From assembly GCF_900188105.1 (NCBI RefSeq), contig NZ_FZNP01000019.1:62001-126000 (forward strand): a stretch of 64,000 nucleotides of DNA, read 5' to 3'. Of this stretch, positions 23,978-32,310 are shown piece by piece; within the stretch, counting starts at the first letter, position 1; the number at the start of each line of letters is the position of its first letter. The stretch comes from Actinomadura mexicana (GTDB lineage: Bacteria; Actinomycetota; Actinomycetes; Streptosporangiales; Streptosporangiaceae). A model generated the notes under the pieces. It worked only from the letters and a program-made list of their open reading frames with translations, was not told where the DNA came from and searched no databases. The translations under genes and the position numbers were made by a program.

Positions 23978-24928
23978 TCACCAGTCGACCGAGATCAGGA
24001 CGGAGTCCAGGTACAGGAAGTTGCGCACGTCGGTGTGCGTCCTGACCGAGACGTAGAAGTTCAGCAGGTTCCCGAGGGAGCCGTACTCCTCCTCGTACGG
24101 CGGCACCGGCACGTCGCGCATGTCGTAGACGGTGTCGTTGACCTGCAGTTCGATGTTCGAGCGCGTGCTGGTGTCGATCACCCAGCGCACGTAGTGCCAG
24201 TTCACCTTGGTCGGCACTTCGTTGTAGCAGAGCTCCTGCGGTCCGCCGAACGGCTTCCAGTCGTCCGGCTCCGGGGCGGTGAAGTCGGCGGTCGGCGGCA
24301 GCTTGATCTTGCCTTCGAAGTGCTCGCGCGGGGTCGGCTCGGGCACCGTCGGGTACACCCACTCGCGCCGCAGCCGGTTCTCCACGTCGGTGTTCAGGTA
24401 GCGGGCGACGCAGTGGTAGCGGACGCCGTCGCAGATGTCGGTGGCGATGGTGAACGCGCCGAACTGCTGCTCGGAGGGGTGCAGGTTCGCGTCCCACTCG
24501 CCGGCGCCCGCCTTGTGCGCCGCCTGGTTCTCCTCCGAGGCGGCCTCGGTCTTGAAGGTCAGGTACGCCTCGAACTGCACGCGCCCCCGTCCGGCCATCG
24601 TGAGCCGCCGGATCGCGACGCCGGTGTGCCCGGCCACCGGGCGCGTCGCGACCTTCAGCGCGTACGTCCCGGACATCGCGCCGTGCGTGCCGACGTCGAA
24701 GAAGTTGCAGGAACTGAGCTGCGGCGGCCGGAAGTCGCGCATGTGGTCGTCGACGGTGTCGAGGTCGCCGTGCCCGTCGTAGTTGCCGAGCAGCTCGATC
24801 CAGCCGTGCGTGCCGGTGTTGAACTCGTCGTGGACGAGGATCCGGTCCAGCGGGTTGAAGCGGGACAGGGCGGGGTCGGCCCTGCGCAGCTGCGCGACCA
24901 GCGACTGCTCGCTCGCGGGGAGGGTCAT
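23978..24928 (-). CDS. Uncharacterised 316-residue beta-rich protein
   Basis: It starts at ATG 24928, overlapping the phosphohydrolase stop by 4 bases. Blocks such as RILVHDEFNTGTHGWIELLGNYDGHGDLD, ALKVATRPVAGHTGVAIRRLTM, and NIELQVNDTVYDMRDVPVPP read like a LamG/jelly-roll sandwich similar to carbohydrate-binding or polysaccharide-lyase-like domains. There is no signal peptide, so it would act in the cytoplasm unless exported otherwise. I do not recognise a named function; a DUF of this shape near sugar-transport operons is known to me only vaguely. It is probably an enzyme or binding protein for the imported compound. Confidence 0.6.
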   Translation of the reverse strand: MTLPASEQSLVAQLRRADPALSRFNPLDRILVHDEFNTGTHGWIELLGNYDGHGDLDTVDDHMRDFRPPQLSSCNFFDVGTHGAMSGTYALKVATRPVAGHTGVAIRRLTMAGRGRVQFEAYLTFKTEAASEENQAAHKAGAGEWDANLHPSEQQFGAFTIATDICDGVRYHCVARYLNTDVENRLRREWVYPTVPEPTPREHFEGKIKLPPTADFTAPEPDDWKPFGGPQELCYNEVPTKVNWHYVRWVIDTSTRSNIELQVNDTVYDMRDVPVPPYEEEYGSLGNLLNFYVSVRTHTDVRNFLYLDSVLISVDW

Positions 24929-26025
24929 CGAGTGGGCTCCTGGATCCTGACGGTGGCGTGCATCATGTTGTGGTCGGACCGCAGCAGGTCGCGCGGCTCG
25001 CCGGCCTGCGCGGTGGTCTGCGGGACGAGCGTCCACTGCAGGACGCGCGTGCCGTTGCGGACGAAGATGTGGTCGATCTTGTCCTCGGACCTCGGCAGCG
25101 GGATCTTGCCGCCGTTGAACGAGGCGTACTCGGCGCCGGTGCGGCGGTCGGCGGGCGCGGCGTCGAACGAGTCGGCGTAGCCGACGTCGGAGAAGGCGTC
25201 GTAGGCGCTGTGGCCGTCCTCCTTCGACGCCGAGTTCATGTCCCCGGCGAACACGATCGGCAGCCGCCGGGTGTAGGCGTTGTCCCGGGTGAGGTACTCG
25301 GCCGTCCGGCGCGCGTCGAGGTAGCGGACCTCGTCCCAGTTCTTGGTCCAGCCGTTGGGGTCGGTCGCGCCGTTCTTGCGGTACTCCAGGTGCATGTCGA
25401 CGACCACGAACCGCATCCCGGTGCGCAGGTCGCGCAGGGTGTTCCAGGTCATCGTCTTGCCGTAGATCTCGGTGGAGTCCGGCAGCCACAGCAGGTCGTG
25501 GGGGAGCGCGCGGCCGCGCTCGTCCAGGTGGGAGAACCTGCGGGCGTCGTAGTAGGTGAAGCGCCCGGCTCCGGACTTCAGCGGGTAGCCCGCCTGCGGG
25601 TGCCTGGTCCCGGCGTAGTCGGCGGGCGCCTCGGCGTAGCCGCGGGTCCGCATCGCCTTCGTCAGCGGGGCGCGGAACGACTCCACGTCCACGCCGGGCT
25701 GCGTCGGCGTGGGGTTGTTGCCGATCTCCTGGGTGACGACGACCCCGGCGCGCGCCCGGACGATGTCGTCGGCGACCCGCGCGGCGCGCCCGTCGGCCCA
25801 GGGCTCGAGCTTGGTGGCGCAGTCGCGCCCGATGGTGTCGACGCAGGCCTGCGTGGTCGGCAGGCATCCGTGCCCGCAGGTGTTGTAGGTCGCGATCCGC
25901 AGGTCGAGCTTGCGGTGCGGGCCCTGCGCGGCCTGCGCGCCCGCGGCGGGGACGAGCAGCGCCGCGGCGGCGAGGGCGGCGGTCAGGGTCGCGAGGGGAC
26001 GGGCGGGGGGACGCGGTGTCCTCAT
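24925..26025 (-). CDS. Secreted endonuclease/exonuclease/phosphatase (EEP) family protein
   Basis: 366 residues with a signal peptide (ATLTAALAAAALLVPAAGAQAAQ). The EEP fold is shown by LRIATYNTCG at the start, TQEIGNN with the metal-binding glutamate, DMHLEYR, FAGDMNS and the final RSDHNMMHATV. Such enzymes cleave phosphodiesters in nucleic acids, phospholipids, phosphoinositides or sphingomyelin. As the first gene of an operon for an importer, it may release the substrate outside the cell. It starts at ATG 26025 after GGAAGG, 29 bases below a LacI-type operator. A cysteine pair near residue 50 may form a disulfide. Confidence 0.87.
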   Translation of the reverse strand: MRTPRPPARPLATLTAALAAAALLVPAAGAQAAQGPHRKLDLRIATYNTCGHGCLPTTQACVDTIGRDCATKLEPWADGRAARVADDIVRARAGVVVTQEIGNNPTPTQPGVDVESFRAPLTKAMRTRGYAEAPADYAGTRHPQAGYPLKSGAGRFTYYDARRFSHLDERGRALPHDLLWLPDSTEIYGKTMTWNTLRDLRTGMRFVVVDMHLEYRKNGATDPNGWTKNWDEVRYLDARRTAEYLTRDNAYTRRLPIVFAGDMNSASKEDGHSAYDAFSDVGYADSFDAAPADRRTGAEYASFNGGKIPLPRSEDKIDHIFVRNGTRVLQWTLVPQTTAQAGEPRDLLRSDHNMMHATVRIQEPTR

Positions 26026-26054
26026 GCGAGGAGGCCTTCCGTTGTCGGGGGCGT

Positions 26055-26072
26055 CACATTAACGTTAACGTG
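26055..26072. promoter_or_regulatory. LacI-type operator before the EEP/ABC operon
   Basis: CACATTAACGTTAACGTG is an 18-bp palindrome with one mismatched pair and the central TTAACGTTAA perfect. Even length with a central CG is typical of LacI-family operators. It lies 29 bases before the first gene of the operon that also encodes a LacI-family regulator. Confidence 0.75.
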
Positions 26073-26117
26073 ATCGTTCACACACCATGGATGTTCGGCC
26101 ATCCGCCTGTCAAGAGC

Positions 26118-26166
26118 CGAAAAGAAAACGACCCGGCCGTCCGCGTGAGCGGACGACCGGGCCGTC
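26118..26166 (-). terminator. Rho-independent terminator of the symporter operon
   Basis: On the minus strand a long GC stem (CGGCCCGGTCGTCCGC pairing with GCGGACGGCCGGGTCG) with a short CTCA-like loop is followed by TTTTCTTTTC. It lies 112 bases after the symporter stop and protects the opposing EEP operon promoter. Confidence 0.8.
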
Positions 26167-26277
26167 GGTATGCCGGTCGGGGGTGACCGGATTACCGGAG
26201 CAGGGTCCGGTGACCGGTGGCGAGGCCGCTTTCCGCGCGGCGAGCGCCGGCGCCCGCCGATGGTCGGCCTCGCCGGA

Positions 26278-27888
26278 TCAGGTGCTGGCGCTCAGCTCCA
26301 GATCCTTGATCTTCGGGTCGCCCTCGTCGGCGAGGTAGTCCGCCGGGCGCGTCGCGTCCTTGCCGTCCGCGACCTTGGCGGCCCTGCACACCAGGGTTCC
26401 GCCGACCGCCACCACCACGTTGACGGCGAGCGCCAGCATGCCGACGTACACCGTGGTCTTGGTGTCCAGGCCGAGGTCGCTCAGCGGGTAGGCCGAGCCG
26501 CCGAAGTGCTCCTTGCCCTTCACCGGGTTCGGGATCCGGTACAGCATCCACAGGCCGGCCGCCATTCCGGCGGCCCAGCCGGCGATGAGGGCGCCGCGGT
26601 GGAACCAGCGGGTGACGAGGCCGAGCCCCACCGCCGGCAGCGTCTGCAGGATGATGACGCCGCCGATGAGCTGCAGGTCGATGGAGAACTCGGGGTCGAG
26701 GGCGAGGATGCACACCACCGCGCCGGCCTTGACGATCAGCGAGACCAGCTTGCTGACGGTCGCCTCCTCCTTGGCGTCGGCGTCGCGGCGGATGTACTCC
26801 TTGTAGATGTTGCGGGTGAACAGGTTGGCCGCCGCGATCGACATGATCGCCGCCGGGACCAGCGCGCCGATGCCCACGGCGGCGAACGCCACGCCGGCGA
26901 ACCAGTCCGGGAACATGTGGTCGAAGAGCTGCGGGACCACGGTGTTGGTGTCGGGCTTGCCGCCGGTGCTGACCGGCTTCACACCCGCCGCGATCGCCAT
27001 GTAGCCGAGCAGCGCGATCAGGCCGAGCACGAAGCTGTAGGCGGGCAGCGCCGCCATGTTGCGCTTGATCACGTTGCGGTTCTTGCCGGCCAGCACGCCG
27101 GTGATGCTGTGCGGGTAGAGGAACAGCGCCATCGCCGAGCCGAGCGCCAGCATCGCGTAGTTCAGCTGGCCGCTGCCGGCGATCGTGATGCCGTCACCGG
27201 GCGCGGGCGTCTTGTCGAACTTGGCCTTGGCCGCGTCGAAGATGTCGCCCCAGCCGCCGAGCTTCGCCGGGATGTACAGGACCGCGACGATGATGACCAG
27301 GTAGATCAGCACGTCCTTGACGAAGGCGATCAGCGCGGGGGCGCGCAGTCCGGACTGGTAGGTGTAGGCGGCGAGGATCACGAACGCGATGATGATCGGC
27401 CAGTGCCCGTTGACGCCCATCGTCTTCAGCACCGCCTCGATGCCGACCAGCTGGAGCGCGATGTAGGGCATCGTGGCGATGATGCCGGTGATGGCGATCA
27501 CGAGCGCCAGCGTCGGGGAGCCGAACCGGGCCCGGACGAAGTCGGCCGGCGTCACGAAGCCGTGCACGTGCGACACCGACCAGAGCTTGATCAGTACCAG
27601 GAACACCAGCGGGTACACGACGATCGTGTACGGGACGGCGAAGAAGCCCGCCGCGCCCGCGCCGAACACCAGCGCCGGGACGGCCACGAACGTGTAGGCG
27701 GTGTAGAGGTCGCCGCCGATCAGGAACCAGGTGATCCAGCTGCCGAAGCTGCGGCCGCCGAGGCCCCACTCGTCCAGGCTGTGCATGGAGTCGGGCCGCC
27801 GCCACCGGGCGGCGACGAATCCCATCCCGCTGACCAGCAGGAACAGGACGGCGAAGACGATGATCTCGGTGAGGTGGTCGCGTGCCAT
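26278..27888 (-). CDS. Sodium:solute symporter, MctP/monocarboxylate type
   Basis: 536 residues, about 13 membrane helices. GLGGRSFGSWITWFLIGGDLYTAYTF, GFVTPADFVRARFGSPTLAL and PHSITGVLAGKNRNVIKRNMAALPAYSF are typical of SSS permeases of the monocarboxylate (MctP/MctC) branch, which take up acetate, pyruvate, lactate or similar with sodium. It starts at ATG 27888, 4 bases after the DUF3311 gene, its usual partner. It ends before a clear terminator. The substrate within the group is inferred. Confidence 0.88.
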   Translation of the reverse strand: MARDHLTEIIVFAVLFLLVSGMGFVAARWRRPDSMHSLDEWGLGGRSFGSWITWFLIGGDLYTAYTFVAVPALVFGAGAAGFFAVPYTIVVYPLVFLVLIKLWSVSHVHGFVTPADFVRARFGSPTLALVIAITGIIATMPYIALQLVGIEAVLKTMGVNGHWPIIIAFVILAAYTYQSGLRAPALIAFVKDVLIYLVIIVAVLYIPAKLGGWGDIFDAAKAKFDKTPAPGDGITIAGSGQLNYAMLALGSAMALFLYPHSITGVLAGKNRNVIKRNMAALPAYSFVLGLIALLGYMAIAAGVKPVSTGGKPDTNTVVPQLFDHMFPDWFAGVAFAAVGIGALVPAAIMSIAAANLFTRNIYKEYIRRDADAKEEATVSKLVSLIVKAGAVVCILALDPEFSIDLQLIGGVIILQTLPAVGLGLVTRWFHRGALIAGWAAGMAAGLWMLYRIPNPVKGKEHFGGSAYPLSDLGLDTKTTVYVGMLALAVNVVVAVGGTLVCRAAKVADGKDATRPADYLADEGDPKIKDLELSAST

Positions 27889-27892
27889 CGGC

Positions 27893-28144
27893 TCAGCCCC
27901 TCTTCTTCGTCATCTGGTACACGAGGACCGTGCAGGCGACGCCCAGCGGGATGAAGGCCAGCTGGATCCAGTAGAAGGCGGGGAAGCCCGCGAGACGGGG
28001 CTCGTCGTCGTTGTAGAGGAAAGTGAGCAGCGGGAGCGCGACGGGCACGATCAGGAGCCAGTTCCAGGGGCTCCGGTCGGTGCGGTCGGCGTCCGGTGCC
28101 GGGGGCTGGGTCGGAGTCGGTTCCCGGGAGTCGTCGGGAGTCAT
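27893..28144 (-). CDS. DUF3311 small membrane protein
   Basis: 83 residues: a polar proline-rich N-terminus, then two helices, WNWLLIVPVALPLLTFLYN and FYWIQLAFIPLGVACTVLVYQMTKKRG. This is the DUF3311 pattern of proteins encoded directly upstream of SSS symporters; it probably assists assembly or function of the transporter. ATG 28144 follows GAGGAGG. Confidence 0.85.
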   Translation of the reverse strand: MTPDDSREPTPTQPPAPDADRTDRSPWNWLLIVPVALPLLTFLYNDDEPRLAGFPAFYWIQLAFIPLGVACTVLVYQMTKKRG

Positions 28145-28523
28145 AGGGGTCCTCCTCGTCTCGCCCGCGCACGGTCCGCCCGGATCGCGCGCGGGACCGT
28201 GCCGGGGGTGCGGCCGGGCGAGCCTACACATCCCCTGGTCACAGCCGGATATCGGCCGCGGCACGACTTCGATGGATCGCTCCACCGGAGGAAGGGCCAG
28301 GTGGGGAACCGGTCGGTACCGGGTCAGGGGACGGCCGGACGGTCCGCCCGGCCGCCGTGTTCGGCTCGTGCCGCGCGTCGCCGGACGGGCTCGGTCCGCC
28401 GCCTGCTCCATGCCGCCGCCCACGAGCGCGAGATGGTCGGCCCCGCGTAACTCGGCCTCGGTGTTCTGCCTGGTCACGACGCTGCTCCCCGTGCGGGCGC
28501 AGAGCCCGCGGGTGCGTCCGTGG
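28145..28523. other. Intergenic gap between DUF3311 and the trp leader
   Basis: About 380 bases holding the divergent promoters of the symporter operon and of the trp leader. I see no convincing gene; open frames crossing it are GC-driven. No clear -35 element or conserved palindrome was recognised. Confidence 0.4.
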
Positions 28524-28529
28524 TAACCT
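28524..28529 (+). promoter_or_regulatory. Probable -10 box of a leaderless trpL transcript
   Basis: TAACCT stands six bases before the leader-peptide ATG at 28536. That spacing would put the transcription start at or near the ATG, a common leaderless arrangement in actinomycetes. No good -35 box is visible. Confidence 0.4.
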
Positions 28530-28535
28530 CGCCGC

Positions 28536-28574
28536 ATGCGAACCGCAGCCTCCCGGTGGTGGTGGCGCCGCTGA
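28536..28574 (+). CDS. trpL: trp leader peptide
   Basis: A 12-residue peptide, MRTAASRWWWRR, with three consecutive tryptophan codons (TGG TGG TGG). It lies 104 bases before the anthranilate synthase start and directly before a terminator hairpin. When charged Trp-tRNA is scarce the ribosome stalls at these codons and should prevent the terminator from forming. This is the classic attenuation layout known for enterobacterial trp operons, rhizobial trpE(G) and some Streptomyces. No Shine-Dalgarno is seen, in keeping with a leaderless start. Confidence 0.87.
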   Translation: MRTAASRWWWRR

Positions 28575-28606
28575 GGCGGTGCCGGTTCGCGCGTGTTCCA
28601 GACCAG

Positions 28607-28638
28607 CGACCGCCCTCATCCGGCGGTCGTTTCGTGTT
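28607..28638 (+). terminator. trp attenuator terminator hairpin
   Basis: CGACCGCC at 28607-28614 pairs with GGCGGTCG at 28622-28629 across a CTCATCC loop, and TTTCGTGTT follows. It is a rho-independent terminator between the leader peptide and the anthranilate synthase gene. The leader segment with GGTGGTGGTGGCGCC upstream can offer competing pairings. Confidence 0.75.
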
Positions 28639-28678
28639 CGCGACGCCCGGTGGGGGCCCGACACGAGGGGCCACCGCG

Positions 28679-30841
28679 GTGGAGACCGTCTCACGACTGC
28701 CGCTGACCAGCGAGTTCGTCACGGCCGGGGGCGTACGGGTGACCCGTACCGCCGTCCCGGTCGACTCCGAGCGCAAGTCCGACGCGCTGAACGTCCTCGT
28801 CGCCGCCGTGGGGGAGCGGCGCGGCGGCGTGCTCAGTTCCGGCATGGAGTACCCGGGCCGCTACAGCCGCTGGCACATGGCCTACGTCGATCCCTGCCTG
28901 GAGATCGTCGCGCGCGGCCGGACGGTCGCCGTCCGCCCCCTGAACGGGCGCGGCCGGATCGTCCTGCCCGCGCTGGCGGGCGCGCTGCGCGCCGTCGGCG
29001 AGGTGCGGACCGACGAGCCCGGCCTGTTCGAGATCTTCGTCCCGCCGGCCGAGGGCTTCTTCGCCGAGGAGGAGCGCAGCCGCCAGCCGACCGTCTTCAC
29101 CGCGCTGCGCGCCGTCGTCGACCTGTTCCGCTGCGAGGACCCCCACCTCGGCCTCTACGGGGCGTTCGGGTACGACCTGTCGCTGCAGTTCGAGCCGTTG
29201 CGGACCCGGCTGGAGCGGCCCGACGACCAGCGCGACCTCGTCCTGCACCTGGCCGACGAGATGGTCGTCGTCGACCGCAAGCGCGAGACCTCGCACCGGA
29301 TCTCCTACGAGTTCGAGGTGGACGGGTCGGGCACCGCGGGGCTGCCGCGCGACACCGGGGCGACGCCGGTCCGGCGGCGGGCCGGCGTCCCGGCGCAGCC
29401 CGTCCCCGGCGTTTACGCGCAGATGGTGCGGGACGCCAAGGAGAAGTTCGTCAGGGGCGACCTGTTCGAGGTCACGCCGGGGCACGCGATGCACGGGCGC
29501 TGCGACGCGCCCGCCGCGTTCTTCGAGCGGCTGCGGGAGTCCAACCCGGCCCCGTACGAGTTCCTGTTCAACCTCGGTGAGGGCGAGTTCCTGGTCGGCG
29601 CGTCGCCCGAGATGTTCGTCCGGGTCAGCGGCGACCGCGTCGAGACCTGCCCGATCGCCGGGACGATCAGGCGCGGCGCCGATCCGCTGGAGGACGCCGA
29701 GCAGATCCGCACGATCCTGTCCTCGGCGAAGGACGAGTCCGAGCTGACCATGTGCACCGACGTGGACCGCAACGACAAGTCCCGGATCTGCGTGCCCGGC
29801 AGCGTGCGCGTCCTCGGGCGGCGGCAGATCGAGATCTACTCCCGGCTCATCCACACCGTCGACCACATCGAGGGGAGGCTGCGCCCGGGCTTCGACGCGC
29901 TCGACGCGTTCCTCACCCACATGTGGGCGGTGACCGTCACGGGCGCGCCCAAGGCGTGGGCGATGCAGTTCATCGAGGACCACGAGGACTCGCCCCGCCG
30001 CTGGTACGGCGGCGCGGTCGGCTGCGTCGGCTTCGACGGCTCGATGAACACCGGCCTGACGCTGCGGACCGCGCAGATCCGCGACGGCGTGGCGACCGTC
30101 CGGGCCGGGGCGACGCTGCTCTACGACTCCGATCCCGACGAGGAGGAGCGCGAGACGCATCTCAAGGCCAGCGCCCTGCTGAGCGCGCTCGCCGCCGTGC
30201 GGAAGGGCGCCGGCGCCGCGCCGCAGGAGACGCCGCTCCCCGTGCAGCCGGGCGAGGGCGTCCGGGTGCTGCTCGTCGACCACGAGGACTCGTTCGTCAA
30301 CACCCTCTCCGACTACTTCCGGCAGCACGGCGCCTCCGTGGTGACCCTGCGGCACGGGTTCCCGGTGCGGCTGCTGGACGAGCACGCGCCCGACCTGGTC
30401 GTGCTGTCTCCCGGCCCCGGACGCCCGGAGGACTTCGGCACTCGTGCCCTCCTGGACGAGTTGGACGCCCGGAAGCTGCCGGTCTTCGGCGTCTGCCTCG
30501 GGCTGCAGGCGATGGTCGAGCACGCCGGCGGCGAGCTGTCGCTGCTGCCCGAGCCGTCCCACGGCAAGCCCGGCCGGGTGAAGGTCGAGGGGGGCGACCT
30601 GTTCGAGGGCCTGCCGGAGGAGTTCACCGCCGCCCGCTACCACTCGCTGCACGCCACGCCCGACCGCGTGAAGGGATTCCGGATCACGGCACTGACCGGG
30701 GACGTCGTCATGGCGATCGAGGACCCGGTGCGGCGGCGCTGGGCCGTGCAGTTCCATCCGGAGTCGATCCTCACCGCCGCCGAGGGCGCCGGGCACCGCA
30801 TCGTCGCCAACGTCCTGCGCCTGTGCCGCTCCCGGGGCTGA
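28679..30841 (+). CDS. trpE(G): Anthranilate synthase, fused TrpE-TrpG
   Basis: 720 residues from GTG 28679. The N-terminal part and the chorismate-binding domain (PGHAMHGRC, GEFLVGASPEMFVRV, CPIAGTIRRGADPLEDAEQI, VTVTGAPKAWAMQFI) are followed from about residue 525 by a class I glutamine amidotransferase domain with FGVCLGLQAMVEH (nucleophile about C606) and VQFHPESI. It makes anthranilate from chorismate and glutamine, the first step of tryptophan synthesis. The single-chain form of about 720 residues resembles the rhizobial TrpE(G) clade. The leader and attenuator upstream show tryptophan feedback at transcription, so I read it as primary metabolism. No other trp genes are next to it. Confidence 0.93.
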   Translation: METVSRLPLTSEFVTAGGVRVTRTAVPVDSERKSDALNVLVAAVGERRGGVLSSGMEYPGRYSRWHMAYVDPCLEIVARGRTVAVRPLNGRGRIVLPALAGALRAVGEVRTDEPGLFEIFVPPAEGFFAEEERSRQPTVFTALRAVVDLFRCEDPHLGLYGAFGYDLSLQFEPLRTRLERPDDQRDLVLHLADEMVVVDRKRETSHRISYEFEVDGSGTAGLPRDTGATPVRRRAGVPAQPVPGVYAQMVRDAKEKFVRGDLFEVTPGHAMHGRCDAPAAFFERLRESNPAPYEFLFNLGEGEFLVGASPEMFVRVSGDRVETCPIAGTIRRGADPLEDAEQIRTILSSAKDESELTMCTDVDRNDKSRICVPGSVRVLGRRQIEIYSRLIHTVDHIEGRLRPGFDALDAFLTHMWAVTVTGAPKAWAMQFIEDHEDSPRRWYGGAVGCVGFDGSMNTGLTLRTAQIRDGVATVRAGATLLYDSDPDEEERETHLKASALLSALAAVRKGAGAAPQETPLPVQPGEGVRVLLVDHEDSFVNTLSDYFRQHGASVVTLRHGFPVRLLDEHAPDLVVLSPGPGRPEDFGTRALLDELDARKLPVFGVCLGLQAMVEHAGGELSLLPEPSHGKPGRVKVEGGDLFEGLPEEFTAARYHSLHATPDRVKGFRITALTGDVVMAIEDPVRRRWAVQFHPESILTAAEGAGHRIVANVLRLCRSRG

Positions 30842-30998
30842 CCGTCCCCTGGGTGGAGGCGTCCGTAGTTCCGAAGCACTAGGGACCGGGGCCCGGAAAT
30901 GGGCCTGAGGTTCCTGTCGCGGCCCCCGTCGCGGCGGAAGACTTGTTCCCGGCCACAGCGCGCCGCCCTTCCGCGGCGCGGGTGATCGCCGTTATCCC

Positions 30999-31031
30999 GC
31001 GGAGGGGGGAGGCCCGTCCTCCCCCCTCCGC
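30999..31031. terminator. Perfect 14-bp GC hairpin
   Basis: GCGGAGGGGGGAGG (30999-31012) is fully complementary to 31018-31031, with a CCCGT loop. It stands 158 bases after the anthranilate synthase and 75 before the small membrane protein. No T-tract follows, so it is a likely but not certain terminator. Confidence 0.5.
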
Positions 31032-31105
31032 AACAAAACGGGTATTTCGGTCATCCACAATGAGATTGTGGTTTCTTGGGCTTCTCTGGGGGGACGCCGG
31101 AAGCC

Positions 31106-31252
31106 ATGATGACAATCCTGTGGCTCATCGCGGTCATCCTGGTGATCGCCGGCATCTACGTGATCCTCGCGCGTCGCGACCTGCTCTGGGGCATCGTCCT
31201 CATCGTCGTCGGACTCCTCGTCGGCCCCGGTGGGGTGAGCATCTTCACCTGA
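31106..31252 (+). CDS. Small hydrophobic membrane protein (48 residues)
   Basis: The ORF begins ATGATGACAATC at 31106 and reads as two helices, ILWLIAVILVIAGIYVILA and LLWGIVLIVVGLLVGPGGVS, joined by RRD and ending SIFT. The GPGG ending is typical of short hydrophobic proteins common in actinomycetes. CGGAAG precedes the ATG. Function is unknown. Confidence 0.7.
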   Translation: MMTILWLIAVILVIAGIYVILARRDLLWGIVLIVVGLLVGPGGVSIFT

Positions 31253-31321
31253 CCGAAAACTCGGCCGGCCGGGGCGAAACCCTGACGTGACCTGTCAGGT
31301 TTCGGTGCCAGCATCATCCCC

Positions 31322-32239
31322 ATGAGCCGTGCACTGACAGGAAAGACCGCACTGGTCGCGGGCGCCACGCGCGGAGCGGGACGGGGAATCGCCGTCCAAC
31401 TCGGCGCCGCGGGCGCGACCGTCTACGTGACGGGACGGTCCACCCGGACCCACCGGTCGGAGATGGACCGTCCCGAGACCATCGAGGAGACCGCCGAGCT
31501 GGTCACGGCCGCTGGCGGCGAGGGCATCGCCGTCCAGGTCGACCACCTCGACCCGGAGCGGGTCGCCGCCCTCGTCCGCCGCATCGACGAGGAGCGCGGC
31601 AGGCTGGACGTCCTCGTCAACGACGTCTGGGGCGCGGACCGGCTCTTCGAGTTCGGCAGGCCGCTGTGGGAGCAGTCCCTGGACGACGGCCTGCGGATGC
31701 TCAGGCTGGCCATCGACACCCACGCCATCACCAGCCACTGCGCCCTGCCGCTGCTGATCCGCGAGCCCGGCGGCCTGGTCGTGGAGATCACGGACGGGAC
31801 CGCCGAGTACAACGCCGCGTACCGCAGGGAGTGCGGCTACTTCTACGATCTCGCCAAGAGCGCCGTCATCCGGATGGCCCTCGCCCAGTCGGAGGAGATC
31901 GCGCCCTACGGCGCGACGGCCCTGTCGCTGACGCCGGGATGGCTGCGCTCGGAGGCGATGCTCGACAACTACGGCGTCACCGAGGAGACCTGGCACGACG
32001 CCGCGAAGGCGACGCCGCACTTCGCGATCTCCGAGTCGCCGGCGTTCGTGGGGCGCGCCGTCGCGGCACTGGCCGCCGATCCGGACCGGGCGCGCTGGAA
32101 CGGGGCGTCGCTGTCCAGCGGCGGGCTCGCCCAGGTCTACGGGTTCACCGACGCGGACGGCAGCCGCCCCGACGCCTGGCGCTACATCGTCGAGGTGGAG
32201 CAGGCGGGCCGTCCCGCCGACGTCACCGGCTACCGGTAG
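31322..32239 (+). CDS. SDR-family oxidoreductase
   Basis: 305 residues. ALTGKTALVAGATRGAGRGIAVQLG is the NAD(P)-binding TGxxxGxG region (here AGATRGAGRG), LDVLVNDVWG the NNAG position (altered to NDVWG), and YFYDLAKSAV the YxxxK pair. The length and the GTAEYNAAYRRECGYFYDLAKSA block match an uncharacterised SDR subgroup common in actinomycetes. Substrate is unknown. It starts at ATG 31322 with no clear ribosome site; the stop is followed by GC-rich non-coding DNA and the convergent WYL regulator. Confidence 0.85.
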   Translation: MSRALTGKTALVAGATRGAGRGIAVQLGAAGATVYVTGRSTRTHRSEMDRPETIEETAELVTAAGGEGIAVQVDHLDPERVAALVRRIDEERGRLDVLVNDVWGADRLFEFGRPLWEQSLDDGLRMLRLAIDTHAITSHCALPLLIREPGGLVVEITDGTAEYNAAYRRECGYFYDLAKSAVIRMALAQSEEIAPYGATALSLTPGWLRSEAMLDNYGVTEETWHDAAKATPHFAISESPAFVGRAVAALAADPDRARWNGASLSSGGLAQVYGFTDADGSRPDAWRYIVEVEQAGRPADVTGYR

Positions 32240-32310
32240 CCGGCGGCCCCGGGCCGGCCGGGGAGCGGGACCGGCGGGCAGGACCGCCCGCGCGGGCGGG
32301 GCCGCGCGGG

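Noticed and set aside
28679-30841. Anthranilate synthase as part of the left cluster
   Set aside because: It is 16 kb away, has a tryptophan attenuator, and other operons lie between; primary metabolism is the simpler reading.
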